NCBI GenBank assembly: GCA_946894095.1
Contig: OX335642.1
Location: forward strand, 2,801,021 to 2,865,020
Source: Incurvaria masculella
Taxonomy: Eukaryota > Arthropoda > Insecta > Lepidoptera > Incurvariidae
Length of the DNA: 64,000 bases
Reading direction: 5' to 3'
A program made the translations under genes and the position numbers. Positions 1-11,132 of this stretch are shown piece after piece. Positions within the stretch are counted from its first letter, which is position 1; each line of letters begins with the position of its first letter. The notes below the pieces were generated by a model, which worked only from the letters and a program-made list of their open reading frames with translations, was not told where the DNA came from and ran no database searches.

Positions 1-29
1 GTCAATCTCTTCCAATCAACCCGATTATG

Positions 30-265
30 GGATAAAATTAACCAGTTATCCATTTATTCTTCGGCCTATTTGAAGCAAAATAGCCAGATGAAATTTAAAC
101 TTAAAAATGTTTCGCCCGCCCCATATATTTTAGTGTGTACATATGAAAAAAAAAAATATGGGGATGGCAAATTATTTTAGCTGTATTTTTTGCTCCAAAT
201 GGGTTAAAGTTTGGTTAAAGTTTGGACTAAACCTCCGCTAACATCCTATAGCATATAGGGACAAA
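30..265. repeat. Dispersed palindromic MITE-like repeat, diverged copy
   Basis: The left part reads CCTATTTGAAGCAAAATAG and the right part contains TTTTTTGCTCCAAATGGG, which is roughly its reverse complement, followed by a CCTCCGCTAACATCC end. The same organisation, better preserved, is seen at 61432-61687, and a partial copy lies at 32815-32935. Family membership is inferred by eye; this copy is decayed. Confidence 0.5.
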
Positions 266-464
266 AAAATCATGACCTATAGACCAGTGAAGTTTCTTTG
301 CGGGTTATTCTTCACTGAGTTAATCGAAACCTCGGATCAATCAGATTGTAACATGTCTTGGTGTAATTTGACTACCAGAAGTTAAAATTAATAGAAATGG
401 AAACGGAAATATTTAAAACTATTGTGATATCAAACACAAAGAGAAAACAAAACACGAAGTTTCC

Positions 465-740
465 ATGTGGAAACCGCGAGATGGAAGCAGGACAAGAGGG
501 CGACCAGGAAAAAGATTGGAGGACGATATTACAAGGGTGGCAGAAAGAAAATGGATTGACCTAGCCACGAATAGGAATAAATGGAAGGGAATAGAGGAGG
601 CCTATATCCTGCAGTGGGGAACCAGGTAAGAAGGCAAAAAAAGCAATTGTAATTTTATTCAATAACTCTTTGTGAGAAAAAATTAAATGTAACTAATCTG
701 TATGGTTCAAATAAACGACTTTTATTATTATTATTAATGT
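465..740 (+). mobile_element. 3' end of a non-LTR retrotransposon (LINE)
   Basis: A reading frame from about 465 to 629 ends in a stop and carries the motif RGRPGKRLEDDI followed by W-x6-NR-x2-W-x4-EEAY. This pattern is typical of the C-terminus of LINE ORF2 proteins of the RTE/CR1-like type. About 80 bp of 3' UTR follow, with AATAAA near 711 and a (TTA)n tail at 720-735, as expected for target-primed reverse transcription. The 5' truncation is just upstream of 465. It is a dead fragment inside the nephrin-like gene's intron, on the same strand as that gene. Confidence 0.8.
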
Positions 741-1960
741 GTTACCATACTGGTATTTTGAACGAGTCACTGAAAATGATCAACGAAACGACAAAGTGAG
801 ACACCAGCTTTAATCACATTGAGAGCAAAGTTTTAGAACACTTAAAGCGTTTTCTCTCTTCGCACTAATGCATGCTGGATTCTCGACCATTTCCTTTTTT
901 CAACTAATGGCTTCAACTGCACACTTGAACACCTCAAACTTTAACTTAAACCTTAAACTCGGCTCGAAGTTAAACTTTGACGGTCGTTTGCCGTTTAGTT
1001 AATCAATTCTTAATTACCCTGCCGACGCATTCTGTTTCTCAGCGTTACTTCTCTGCGCTAGTAAACACTGTTAAACTTACTAATGGACTCCAGAACTATA
1101 TCAAAGGAAAATACCTCATTTGAAAAGCTGAGCTGAAACAGTTTCCGAAAAATGCCTGAGTTATTGTTTAATTGCAGGAAGATTGCATAAAAGGGCTTGC
1201 TTATTAAATTGTGTTTTGACTTCAAATTGCGCCAAACGAACCGCCCTTACGCGCGTCTCCAACAGATGTCGCTCGCAACAAGCTGTTTTTATATGCTTTT
1301 TTGACATTATTAATATCCTATTTTAAGAAAAATATTGCTTTCTTTACATTACTTGAATAAAATTTACATAATAACATATTTCTTATTAAATCATGGTAAA
1401 GTAAAAAAAAATAAACAAAACTTTTTCATTTGTCACGCATACGGGGCAGGCAAAATACAATAGACCAAATATCTTTAGTTTCTCGTCTTCAAGAAAACTG
1501 AAATATATCAATTATAATATGATTAAGTATGTACAAATTAACTACGATCATTTCACAGAAAATACAAGTTGACACTGCATTTTTCGCCCATACAAGAATG
1601 GCCATTCTTCTTTCTTATGCCATTGGGTGTGGTATTGGCCATCCATATCCATTCATATGAAAGCGATACAATAAAATCGTACTATCATAGGTTGTATCGT
1701 ATTTATCGTATCGTATTGTTCACTGACGCAACATACTATGCAATAGGGTGAGATAAACCAATTTATCACGCGCAAGGGTCTATAATGACGTGATGAAGAC
1801 TGATGGTGCTTCTTGCTACCTAGACTGTTATACGCTGAATGATTTAGTTGGCAATGTTCTGGTGAGGCTATTAGGATTTCTAGACGAGGCAAGTCTTGAA
1901 ATTCGATGAGACGAATATTGAGCCCGTACAAAACGGAGAATGCTATCTATACACACTGAA
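741..1960. other. Intron, no recognisable feature
   Basis: AT-rich sequence. Only short ORFs without codon structure or family resemblance (for example 1569-1751). No inverted repeat or tandem array stood out by eye. Confidence 0.5.
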
Positions 1961-1964
1961 GATA

Positions 1965-2250
1965 ACAGAAGGTGGGGTGGCGTGCGGTCGATATCTCGTC
2001 TCCGCCGTCAAAGTGACCATATAATGATATGAGCGATTCGGCAGTGCCACACAGTCAAACCATCGCCACCGTGCTCTAAAAATGCGCTCGTTAAGTCAGT
2101 TCCCACCCACACGCCCTCCTCAGCGTCTGCGACTATGTTTGGATGTATATGGACGTTTAAGTTAGGTTGGTAGTTTTTGAAAAATTGAGACAGCGGGTCT
2201 CATAGCAGGTGCGCGTGATGGCATATCTACTTCCTTTTTATCTATGTCTC
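1965..2250 (-). repeat. Dispersed repeat family B, minus-strand copy
   Basis: Contains GACAGCGGGTCTCATAG, GGCATATCTACTTCC and GACTATGTTTGGATG, matching the reverse complement of 19025-19338 and the same-strand copy at 59640-59838. The terminal ATAGATAAAAA-like sequence matches the edge of the copy at 19025, where insertion boundaries can be read. Confidence 0.65.
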
Positions 2251-3470
2251 TACGGTAACTTTTCGTAATGTAACGTAATTTTTCAAGTCTGCCTTCTTGG
2301 CAAAATTCGATACCATAACAAATAGCAAAAAACACTTGAAGGATTCGTGCGGTCGATTTTGACTCTGAACCACGCTTCAGCAAAGTATTGTTGCGGCAGT
2401 CTTACATTCTCTTCCATTACGGGTGCCACTTACCTGTCCTTTCCAGCATCTCACCGTCAGACCGAAAGGACGTACATATATCACCTGGAACCAACCTATA
2501 TTTAAGTAAATATTGTTTTTCGTACTAAGCATGTACGTCCTGTCTTTAGCACAACTACATATACTTAGAACAACCATTCATTAGTTTGTCTCATTGAGAC
2601 ATTTAACATTTATTACATATGAATTCGTAGAAACATCCTACCCGCAAAAGACCAAAATCCTTTGGTTCGTACCGGATTTTCTCATAAAATTATTTCGTCC
2701 CGTAGCGCCGTAATAGGCGTGCCTAGACCCGTTCCTACATGGGGGCTTATTATTAATAAGATTAAATTACAACACTGCGGTGTCTCTGGTTAATTACATG
2801 CCAGGCGAGGCCTCTTATTACTCTCCCTCTGTGTGAGCATTTTACGTGTGGCTGTGTGTTATTTGATCTATGTTTCGGCGATTGAATTTTCGGAAGTTGC
2901 GTCGTCTGTCCTTTTATTTATTTTCGCCTACAAGAAACAGTACAGAACTGTTGATACAATTAAGACTTATATATTTTTTCTGTTTCTGGCATGTCACCCA
3001 ATTACAGGCGTACACAACATGTTTTCAAACCATACAATTTTGACTAAGGACTATTAATTTGAGATACAAACTTAAGAAATAATAAAAAAATTAATGTGTG
3101 AAAGAAAGCCTTCCATGAAGTTTGGGCTGACATCGAAATTTTTCCGCTTTCCCTGAGGGGTTGGCAAAGATGACAGAGCACCCTACGGTATAATTGCAAC
3201 AGACATATTTCCTTTATCTGTAGACACACATATTTTCATACATGCTCTACGATTACTGGCACTGGCATATAATGTCACAACATTCTTCGTGAAACTGGTC
3301 TTTCTGTGCTTGCGCTCTTTAAATTTGTTTCGTCATTCTTTCGCTCTACATATCATTCAAACTTACTGTTTATCTTTCAGTTTACAATACTTGCTAATTC
3401 CGGATAAATCCTAGTTAATTACTTCGCTAACTTCCCTCACTGAGCTAATTTGGCCTGCATTTATTTATTC
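2251..3470. other. Intron, no recognisable feature
   Basis: AT-rich, with short unrelated ORFs on both strands. I see no exon-like codon bias and no clear repeat in this stretch. Confidence 0.45.
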
Positions 3471-3473
3471 CGA

Positions 3474-3600
3474 ACATGGATGGCTTATGCTACACCCTAC
3501 TACATTTGAAGGAATTAGGTGCGATGCCAGGAATTTCCTTATACGCACGGATACATTTAACTACGGACAGTTTTGATTGCCGCTTTGACCATCCCCCCCC
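3474..3600 (-). mobile_element. SINE fragment (shared-body family), minus strand
   Basis: Reads ACATGGATGGCTTATGC, then GGAATTAGGTGCGATGCCAG, then TTGCCGCTTTGACCAT. This is the reverse complement of the SINE body and 3' end seen intact at 56842-57250. It breaks off in a C14 run near 3595. The head is missing. Confidence 0.75.
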
Positions 3601-3774
3601 CCCCCTATTAACCGTTCCACCTAGTAAGAAAATATATACCTCATTAATTTCAAGATTATCAGTGATAATTTTCTGAAAAGGTATTTTTATTCAATGGTTT
3701 TGATTTTATTCAATTGAAATCCTCAAGGCGTGTTGCTGAAGATTTGACAAAATTGTCTGCACCTTTGTCCGGAA

Positions 3775-4125
3775 TTCCAATTTCGATAGCCAGCGAGCAT
3801 CGAAGGGCGGAAGTAGCGATCGAAACTCATTCAAATTACGGCAGCGTTGTCACGAGTTAGTGGAGAACGTCTTACTGTAGTTAGCTCGTATACGAATTCG
3901 GGACGCGCAACATCGAATGTTCGTTGCACCAAATAGCGTCATGTGAAGTTCTTACGTGTCCTTGGAACTCGAGAACATCAGTAGTAAGCGAATCCGTGGG
4001 TAAGCAAACACACGGTTCCGTCATTGTATGTAAAAGTGGCTACGCTGCCGCCCCCATACAAACGAGTTTTGGTTGCTACTGCCGTCCTTCCACGCTCCCT
4101 GTTCTCAGCCCCCTAACGTGATATT
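3775..4125 (+). repeat. Dispersed repeat family A, uninterrupted copy
   Basis: Contains CACGAGTTAGTGGAGAACGT, CGAATTCGGGACGCGC and CCATACAAACGAGTTTTGG in one continuous block. The same blocks occur at 18895-19024 and 19339-19545, where they are split by an insertion, so this copy shows the empty-site state. A further fragment lies at 16440-16530. Confidence 0.7.
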
Positions 4126-4167
4126 TGGGCAATAGCCAATAACAATAGCATGTGTAAGTGGCATTAG

Positions 4168-4217
4168 TCCTTGTTACATACACACACACACCCTCACACA
4201 CACACCCTCTCACACGT
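4168..4217. repeat. (CA)n-rich microsatellite
   Basis: Imperfect CA repeat interrupted by CCCT steps, about 50 bp. Confidence 0.85.
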
Positions 4218-4219
4218 CA

Positions 4220-5235
4220 AACATCACAGCAAACAAGGCTTAAGGGCCTGGTACTAGTCAAATCGCAAAGTTAGACGAGGCACCCCAAGTTAACTAACTA
4301 AGTCTGACGATTATAAATGTCATCCTTACAATATATGATTCCTTGTCTAGGAATCGAATTATTTTCGTTAATGTATGTTTCCTTTTTCTATACAAAATAC
4401 ATTGCGGAAACGGTGTCCATTTCCGAACTTTTTTGACTAAATGTAGAAATCTAAAAGCAAATGGAATTTTTTGTTTATGCATATATACTGTTTTTGCTTA
4501 TATCTAGAAATCGAATTACTTTCAGATTTCTAATGAGAAAAATCAACTTTTTTATTTTTATTATTATTTAAATAAATGATCCAATAAAAAAATATTAACA
4601 ATCTATTATCAGTCTGGAGTTCTATTTGGATTTGCTGAAGCGTTTCACTACATATTATTACATTTGTTAAAAACTGCATTTGTATGGCGCGAGTAGTTGG
4701 CTAGTCCTAGCGCCTTAAGGTATTCGGTGCGGCGTAACATCGCTAATAAGATAAAATTACGTTTTGTTAATTAATTTTCTCGATCCCAAGGTGCCTTTGT
4801 ATCATCAACCCGGTTCGCCTTAATACGTTACGTCAGCTCGGGAACATAATTAAACGCTTGGAGTGGTTAAAGTTTAAGCTCCAGCTAAATTCTGTTCGGT
4901 GGATAAAAAGGTAAAAAACGCAGCGGACATGGCCATAGGTTACGTTCTTTTCTCATATCAACTGTCTAACTTATTATAACTTTTTCATCTAACATTAGAA
5001 TTTTAATTCTAAAAACAAATCCCAATCTTCATTGTCGCATCGAATATCAATCGTAAAATGTTTCGTGGAATTCTAAAAACGACAATCACGCTTCCAACAT
5101 AGTTCGCTCAATTTTACGTGGAATTTGGTTGCTTAGTACGTGATACACGAAAGAAATACAGTGGAAACAGTTATTTTTTTTGGGTGCGAGAACCCACACA
5201 GCACTCTTCGCCACAGAACTACAGAGTGAATAATA
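4220..5235. other. Intron, no recognisable feature
   Basis: AT-rich intronic sequence with no array, inverted repeat or coding signal that I can support. Confidence 0.45.
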
Positions 5236-5475
5236 TGACCCACTCTCCAACGCCGGCAGGTACCAACGCCGGCCGCGCGCTAATCTACTAAAAATGTTAA
5301 ATTTTGTGTCCTCCGCCGAGACCCTTTATAACGCTCGCAAGGAGCGTAATACGATATCGCTGTAGCGTTAGCCAACGGTTCCGCGCCCCTGCCCACGCAC
5401 AAAGGTGGGAAAATGATTCCGCACTCCCTCCCGCCCGCCTCACCGCCGGGCAGGCGCCGGCAACCATTTTTAATT
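5236..5475. other. GC-rich intronic block
   Basis: Locally CpG- and C-rich sequence (CGCCGGCAGG, CGGCCGCGCG, CTCACCGCCGGG) inside an AT-rich intron. The short ORF here does not resemble the receptor. It may be a constrained regulatory element or just a GC-rich repeat; nothing in the sequence decides. Confidence 0.25.
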
Positions 5476-5649
5476 CGCGAGGTCGAAGTGTAAATACGGA
5501 TGGTTAATGAGATTTTGAAAAGGGTCAGATGTTGGGGCCGAAATCAAAAGGGAATTCTGGACCTCTGAGATGCGTACTTACGGGACTGTGATTAATTTAA
5601 TTAGGTATCTCCGCCGCGGCAGTACTTACATTAAATAACAGTCGCTGGA

Positions 5650-5975
5650 GGGGCGTGGACCACAGACCTAACGTGAGCGCGGTGTGCTTACAAGACAAAC
5701 ACATTGTGGGAGTGAGAAGTCGCAACTACCGCGAGCTGGAGAAATATGGAACATACCTGCCTGATGCGTCAATTTTTCTAATCGCTATAAGTACACAGCG
5801 TCACGGCCCATTAAATGTGAAATTCATTTCTGCAAACTAGTTGTTCATGGTGACGGATGTATTTGTACACAAATACAACATAACGGAACAAATACAAATA
5901 CGGACAAATACACTTTTTTTCTGGTAAATAAGAGGTAACCCACTGGTTATTTGTCAATTATATTTCTATAAAATG
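5650..5975 (+). repeat. Dispersed repeat family C, copy 1
   Basis: Shares GTGTGCTTACAAGACAAAC, CTACCGCGAGCTGGAGAA and CTTTTTTTCTGGTAAATAAG with 30785-31080 in the same order and strand. A short related piece (GACCTAGTATGAGCGCG) is at 59155-59195. No ends or target duplication could be defined, so the class is unknown. Confidence 0.6.
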
Positions 5976-6489
5976 TTCTGTGTAAAAAAAATTTTTCATT
6001 TTGTATAAAACAAGCCTGGTCTTATCCGCCAGGTAACCCTGTGGGTTTTTACATTCTTAGTCTGTGGTGTTGACGAAGTTCTGTCCTAATGCGAATTTGG
6101 ACAGAAGGTCGTTAGTCTTCCGCCGGCCATTGTTAATCCTGACGCAACGGATACAATCTGACAGCAAATAAAGTGGCGAAATCAAAATGGTTTTGAAGTG
6201 GTTTTATTTTACTGGTAACTCAATTGCTAGTGCTTGCAAAAATAATCCTCGAATCTCTTCGTGTTAGATTTAGCCCTGTGATGAACTTGAGCAACACTTG
6301 TGATCGTGAAATGCGTTAAAATTGTATTCATGGACCACATTTTTGCATTGATGAGGGTAAACGTGCGGGTAAAATTTAATTATTAAAAATAAGTAATAGA
6401 GATCAAAGTATTTTTATTGTAGACTTTAAAAGGTTTGGGACCCCTGTGTGTGTTCTTAAATTAAGTGTCATCTACCATGTTTGGTTCAT

Positions 6490-7053
6490 GACCCTAGTGC
6501 CTCATGTTAACATTTATCATGTCTATCCATTGTACCTGGGGCTCGATTTCTCCATTGCTCCAGCGCCTCCAACGTCCGTCGAGATCGCGGGTCACGCTCC
6601 AGGCTCCAAGCTGAAGATCCGGAAGGGAGCTGACGCTAGTCCCATGTCTACATTTATCATGTATATCCATTGTATCTAACGCTCAGTTTCTCCTTTGCTC
6701 CAGCGCCTCCAACGTCCGTCGAGATCATGGGTCACGCGCCAGGCTCCAAGCTGGAGATCCGGAAGGGAGCTGACGCTAGTCCCATGTCTACATTTATCAT
6801 GTCTATCCATTGTATCTAACACTCAGTTTCTCCCTTGCTCCAGCGCCTCCAACGTCCGTCGAGATCGCGGGTCACGCTCCAGGCTCCAAGCTGGAGATCC
6901 GGGAGGGAGCCGACGCTAGTCCCATGTCTACATTTATCATGTCTATCCATTGTATCTAACGCTCAGTTTCTCCCTTGTTCCAGCGCCTCCAACGTCCGTC
7001 GAGATCGCGGGTCACGCGCCAGGCTCCAAGCTGGAGATCCGGGAGGGAGCCGA
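6490..7053 (+). repeat. 140-bp tandem repeat carrying a splice acceptor and exon start
   Basis: CAG/CGCCTCCAACGTCCGTC occurs with the base after CAG at 6564, 6704, 6844 and 6984, an exact 140-bp period. Each unit has a T/C-rich tract, an AG and about 70 bp homologous to the start of exon 1, then intron sequence (CATGTCTACATTTATCATG). Only the fourth copy runs on into the full exon. The first three diverge after the equivalent of GAGCTGACG and hit an in-frame TAA before any good donor, so they look like pseudo-exons. The left junction resembles the exon: TGACCCTAGTGCC near 6489 against TGACCCTGGAGTGCC in the exon. Confidence 0.92.
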
Positions 7054-7136
7054 CGTGACCCTGGAGTGCCGCGCCGCGAACGCCAAGCCGGCGGCCAAGA
7101 TCGTCTGGTATCGAGGCAACGTCGAACTTAAACTGG
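6984..7136 (+). CDS. sns: Nephrin-family Ig receptor, exon a (first half of an Ig domain)
   Basis: Internal exon of 153 nt, preceded by TTCCAG and followed by GTGAGT, with a phase 1 intron on each side. It encodes the start of an immunoglobulin domain: PPTSVEI at the domain boundary, then LEIREGADVTLECRAAN with the B-strand Cys, then KIVWYRGNVEL with the C-strand Trp. Insect nephrin-like receptors (sticks and stones, hibris) have a near-identical stretch in a middle Ig domain; they are transmembrane cell-adhesion proteins acting in myoblast fusion and in nephrocyte slit diaphragms. The last base joins the next exon to form an Asp codon. I used the acceptor at 6983 because only this copy of the tandem repeat continues to a donor. 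The choice between sns and hbs is uncertain. Confidence 0.93.
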
Positions 7137-8254
7137 GTGAGTCGAAGCATGGGTTTATAAATTTACATTTATACATAGAACGGCTTAAGAGGAAATGAGG
7201 TAATCGAGTTCCTGAATCGAGCTCGTGCCTGTTTTCTCAGTCAAATTAAGAAAAAAAAATCTGAAATTTTGCACATAAATAAACCAACTGAGCGTTACGT
7301 CTCTACGTTTTGTTTGTTATTTCTTTACTTATATCCCTGATATAACATCGTTTAATTGTACCTTTTCTTTCTGATAAACTTTTTTCTTTTCTTTTATAGA
7401 TACTTACCATTGCGATTAATTACCTGAGGGCAGAGCAGTGGAAATTTAGACTAAGTGGACGTTGAAAAAAAATTGCGGATTTCTTCTTCGCTATGTTTTG
7501 TTTTGCTGAACTGGCCAATGTTAAAATATGACAAATCCGAGTGCAGTGTACTATCTATGGATGATGAATAAACAATATAAATACAATACATCACCCCCCA
7601 TATTTTTTTAAATTAAAAATTTGATGTGAGTTCTTTCTTCGTTACTACTATTGGCGGACAGAACGTCTGTCCGATCCACAAGTATGTGAGAAAAGTCTGA
7701 GGAAAACCGACTGCTCACCGTCGGACTTTCCCATAGTATAATTATACTACGAAATTTAAAAAAATAAGCAGAATATTTTCTGCTGCAAGAAGTAAGTGCT
7801 GAACGAAATCGCATGCAAAGAAATAACACCAAAAAAAGAGTCGGGTTAAGAAAACATGAGCAGCGCCAACTAACAAACCCCCAAACTCGGCATATTCACA
7901 TCTCGTCAGATCATCCGCTTGACATGTCTTATCTCAGTCCGAAACTTGAATTTCCTTCGGCATTTCCCGGGTGGAAATATGCCTTTCATGTCTTTATGAA
8001 ACCTCCTTCTTATCTGCGTCCTTCGGGTGTTGCGGTGCATGTTTAGGGATCCGTGAAGCCTTATTTTTGCGGAGTTGGGTCCGTCTGCTTATTTCACTAT
8101 TTTTTTTTTTTGTGTTTGTCACTTTGTCTCATTATTTCTCTCACGTATTTCAGCTAGTATGGTGCATATGTATGTAAAATATAGGACATTATATGTATGT
8201 AGACAGAGATTTTGTAAACATTTTATCCGACTTGGCCCAAACGACTGATAGAAT

Positions 8255-8475
8255 GTAAACTAGCGGCTCGTAGCCATTGAGCGGCTCGTAGCCATTGAGC
8301 GGCTCGTAGCCCAGGGGCGGTCGGACTCGCCTTCCATGCCACAGGTCTTGGACTAAAATCCTCACCACTTTCTTTCTCTTTCTGAGTTGGATAAGTGAAT
8401 TTCGTTACGAATACGAGTTGTTCCATGGTTCGGAATCCATGGAAAAATGTAGATCCCTTACCATCCCTGTCCAGT
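8255..8475 (+). mobile_element. tRNA-headed SINE with triplicated 18-bp head, internally deleted
   Basis: The head AGCGGCTCGTAGCCATTG occurs three times in tandem (8262, 8280, 8298; 18-bp period). It is followed by the CACTTTCTTTCTCTTTCTGA segment, GTTCGGAATCCATGG and a jump to GTCCAGTTACATCACAT, the family's 3' end. The body between these is missing. Compare the full copy at 56842-57250. Confidence 0.75.
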
Positions 8476-9789
8476 TACATCACATAATCATTTTGATGAC
8501 GATTCAAATAAGATTTAGTCTTCCAAAATGATTGCAAACCTTGAATTTTTCAACTGTACATATCATATTATAGGATTTTTGCCATAATTCGTGCCAATTT
8601 TCTCATCTTACAGGTAAATCAAGCTATTTAGACGTCAATAAATCTAGGTTTTTCTACGGAATCCCTCGTCGAGAAATCCTTCGACTACAAACGCACAGTT
8701 TGTTATTTTTGACATTCGGACCTTTAACTCTCTGCACACCTCTCGGCCTCTGTTTGTTTGGGACTGGCCGGGTTAATTTTTAGGGCTACGTACTGTTTCC
8801 GCTTTCACTGCTGTAAATAGGGCAATGCATCCGGGTTTCGAGAGGACTAGAATATAAATTGAGGATGATATTTCCCTATGTGACACCCGTGGCAGTCAAC
8901 AATGGAAGGGTTATGTCCAGCGTTTCATGTCTACATAGGTTCAAAATCTACGAATAAAAATAATGTTTAGTCGCCCTAAAAATTACATCCAAGTGAAGCG
9001 AGAAATTCGATTTTATTGTATTGAAAAAGGCTTTATTTTTACTATTAAAATAATAGTTATCCGTCGAATCACCGGTTCTATTAAAACTAATAAAATAACC
9101 ATGTTCTATTCAGATGACCCATTATATTTATGCTCTTTCGAATTGCTTCGTTAGGAGCTTATTTCGCTTCGTGGTCAGTATTTCGGTCACTGCTGACTTA
9201 ATTAAATTCCATACCCTTCATTTTAGGTTGATAACATTCAGCTTCACCTAAGACAGATCGACTAGCTTTTGAAGAGCGCCGCAGGGGGCAAATTAATGGA
9301 CCGAGTTGGTTTTTTAAAAGTTAAAAAGTAAACCCCGTTTGGATTTGACGTTGCGTAATTTCGATGTTGCGTTACTGTTCATAACTAATGTCTAAACAAG
9401 ATATCGACAGAATACTTAGCAACCGTCAGGCACTACCTACCAAAATCATAGCACAAAACCATCGCACTTCCGCGATGGAAAACGATTGTGCCTTTTGGAG
9501 TTGGCCTGTGGGTTAGAGGACTCTTAAGTTGGCGTCACAAAGCCAAACTTGCACCGATGTGAAGGCTTCTTGGTGGCATAAAGTCAGAGTTTGCGAGAGG
9601 AATTCGTGGCACCGGAATATATGGCCCCGCGCTTGAGTCACGGTGCTGCTGGGGCGACGCTCAGAGCAATGCACCCGTCAGAGGTGGTGTTTTGCAATAA
9701 GTGCTACCATAAGTAAACTATAAAACATACGGATCCAATATTGGGGTTAGCAGTGCTCGGAGAACTTCCTTTATGGAGGCAGCTGTTTT

Positions 9790-10440
9790 GAAAGCCACCT
9801 CGTCCAAAACATAGGGTAGTTGTCAAAGAGTCACATCATGGAGTCAGGTGTTTCATAAAACAACCTTGTTAAAAAAATATGGAAGTTGTCAAAGCATCCC
9901 ATCATAGAGTCAGCTGTTTTAAAAAACAACCTCGTTCAAAACATAGGGAGGTTGTCAGAGCGTTACATCATGAATTCAGGTGTTTAAAAAACAACCTCGT
10001 TCAAAACATAGAGAAGTTGTCAGAGCGTCACATCATGGAGTCAGGTGTTTTAAAAAACCACCTTGTTAAAAAACTATGAAAGTTGTCAGAGCATCCCATC
10101 ATGGAGTCAGTTGTTTTAAAAAACAACCTCGTTCAAAACATAGGGAAGTTGTCAGAGCACCCCATCATGGCGTCAGGTGTCTTAAAAAACAACCTCGTTC
10201 AACAACAGGGAAGTTGTCAAAGCATCCCATCATGGAGTCAGTTGTTTTAAAAAACAACCTCGTTCAAAACATAGGGAAGTTGTCAGAGCACCCCATCATG
10301 GCGTCAGGTGTCTTAAAAAACAACCTCGTTCAACAACAGGGAAGTTGTCAGAGCATCCCATCATGGAGTCAGCGGTTTTAAAAAACAGCCTCGTTCAAAA
10401 AATTGTTAGGTTTTCAGAGCGTCTCATCATGGAGTAAATA
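9790..10440. repeat. Minisatellite, 65/66-bp unit, about 10 copies
   Basis: GTTGTCA-type marks occur at 9819, 9885, 9951, 10016, 10082, 10148, 10213, 10279, 10344 and 10410 (steps of 65-66). Units share CATCATGGAGTCAGG and AAAACAACCTCGTTCAA. The last units show a 131-bp two-unit repeat (10148-10278 against 10279-10409). Because 66 is divisible by 3, short repetitive ORFs appear here; these are not genes. Confidence 0.95.
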
Positions 10441-10785
10441 ACCTCATCCAGAAAATAGGTCCGGGCCAGGGCGTTTTTTTTCCATGTCCAGCAGTAACGA
10501 GACCCTCGGCATGTAAACACGTTCACGCTTAACCGGTTTTGTTTTTCTATTTAGATCGCGCGGTGGGGATAACACGACCTTAAAACTATAATCCATGACC
10601 TCTACAATCGCCCACCTCTCTATTTCCCCTTTAAAACGTTCCGACTTGGACTTTGACCAAATCGGCCGCAGCCGGGCTCAACTAACCCGACCGTTGAGAT
10701 TAACTGCGGGTTAAAAATAAACGTAACCTCAACCCGGGATTAACCGGGCGCCCGTTCGGCTAAACTGGGGATCTCGGACGTTTAA

Positions 10786-10985
10786 CTGATTGTTGTATCG
10801 AGGGGTCGGACTTTTGACTTAGGCGTGGTTTGTTGCAGTGTTATTTGGAATTTTAATATTATATGTACTTTTATCAAGCTCGTTCTAAAATAAATGCCTA
10901 ACAGATTGTTGTATAGAGGGTTAGGATATTTGTACTTAGATGTGGTTTGTTCCAGTGTTATTTACAATTTAAAATATTGTCTGTT
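10786..10985. repeat. 116-bp tandem duplication, diverged
   Basis: GATTGTTGTATCGAGGG at 10788 recurs as GATTGTTGTATAGAGGG at 10904. Both are followed by a GTGGTTTGTT-CAGTGTTATTT block. Two copies only, clearly diverged. Confidence 0.75.
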
Positions 10986-11026
10986 TTACAAGCTATTAGA
11001 TGATTTGAGTGTTCGGTGGGTGCTTA

Positions 11027-11132
11027 AACTTTTGTCTCATATTGGCTTACCATAGTTATTTTTCTCGGTCCTTGTGCACTCCCGTGCTGTGGAGTGCAAA
11101 TAACCGTGGTAAGCGAATATCAGACAAAAGCT
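11027..11132. repeat. About 105-bp imperfect hairpin
   Basis: Left arm CTTTTGTCTCATATTGGCTT-ACCA pairs with right arm TGGT-AAGCGAATATCAGACAAAAG, and GTTATTT with AAATAAC. The inner part (GTGCACTCC...GGAGTGCA) is itself palindromic. It could be a small MITE or a structured RNA; no target duplication was identified. Confidence 0.65.

Noticed and set aside
6564..6983. Three upstream copies as alternative (mutually exclusive) exons
   Set aside because: Each lacks a donor and the codons for the Cys and Trp of the Ig domain, and runs into a stop; partial duplication fits better.
6956..7150. Minus-strand ORF over exon a
   Set aside because: Shadow of the plus-strand Ig exon.
9790..10440. CRISPR-like or other direct-repeat array
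   Set aside because: Adjacent near-identical 65/66-bp units without unique spacers, in a eukaryotic intron: a minisatellite.
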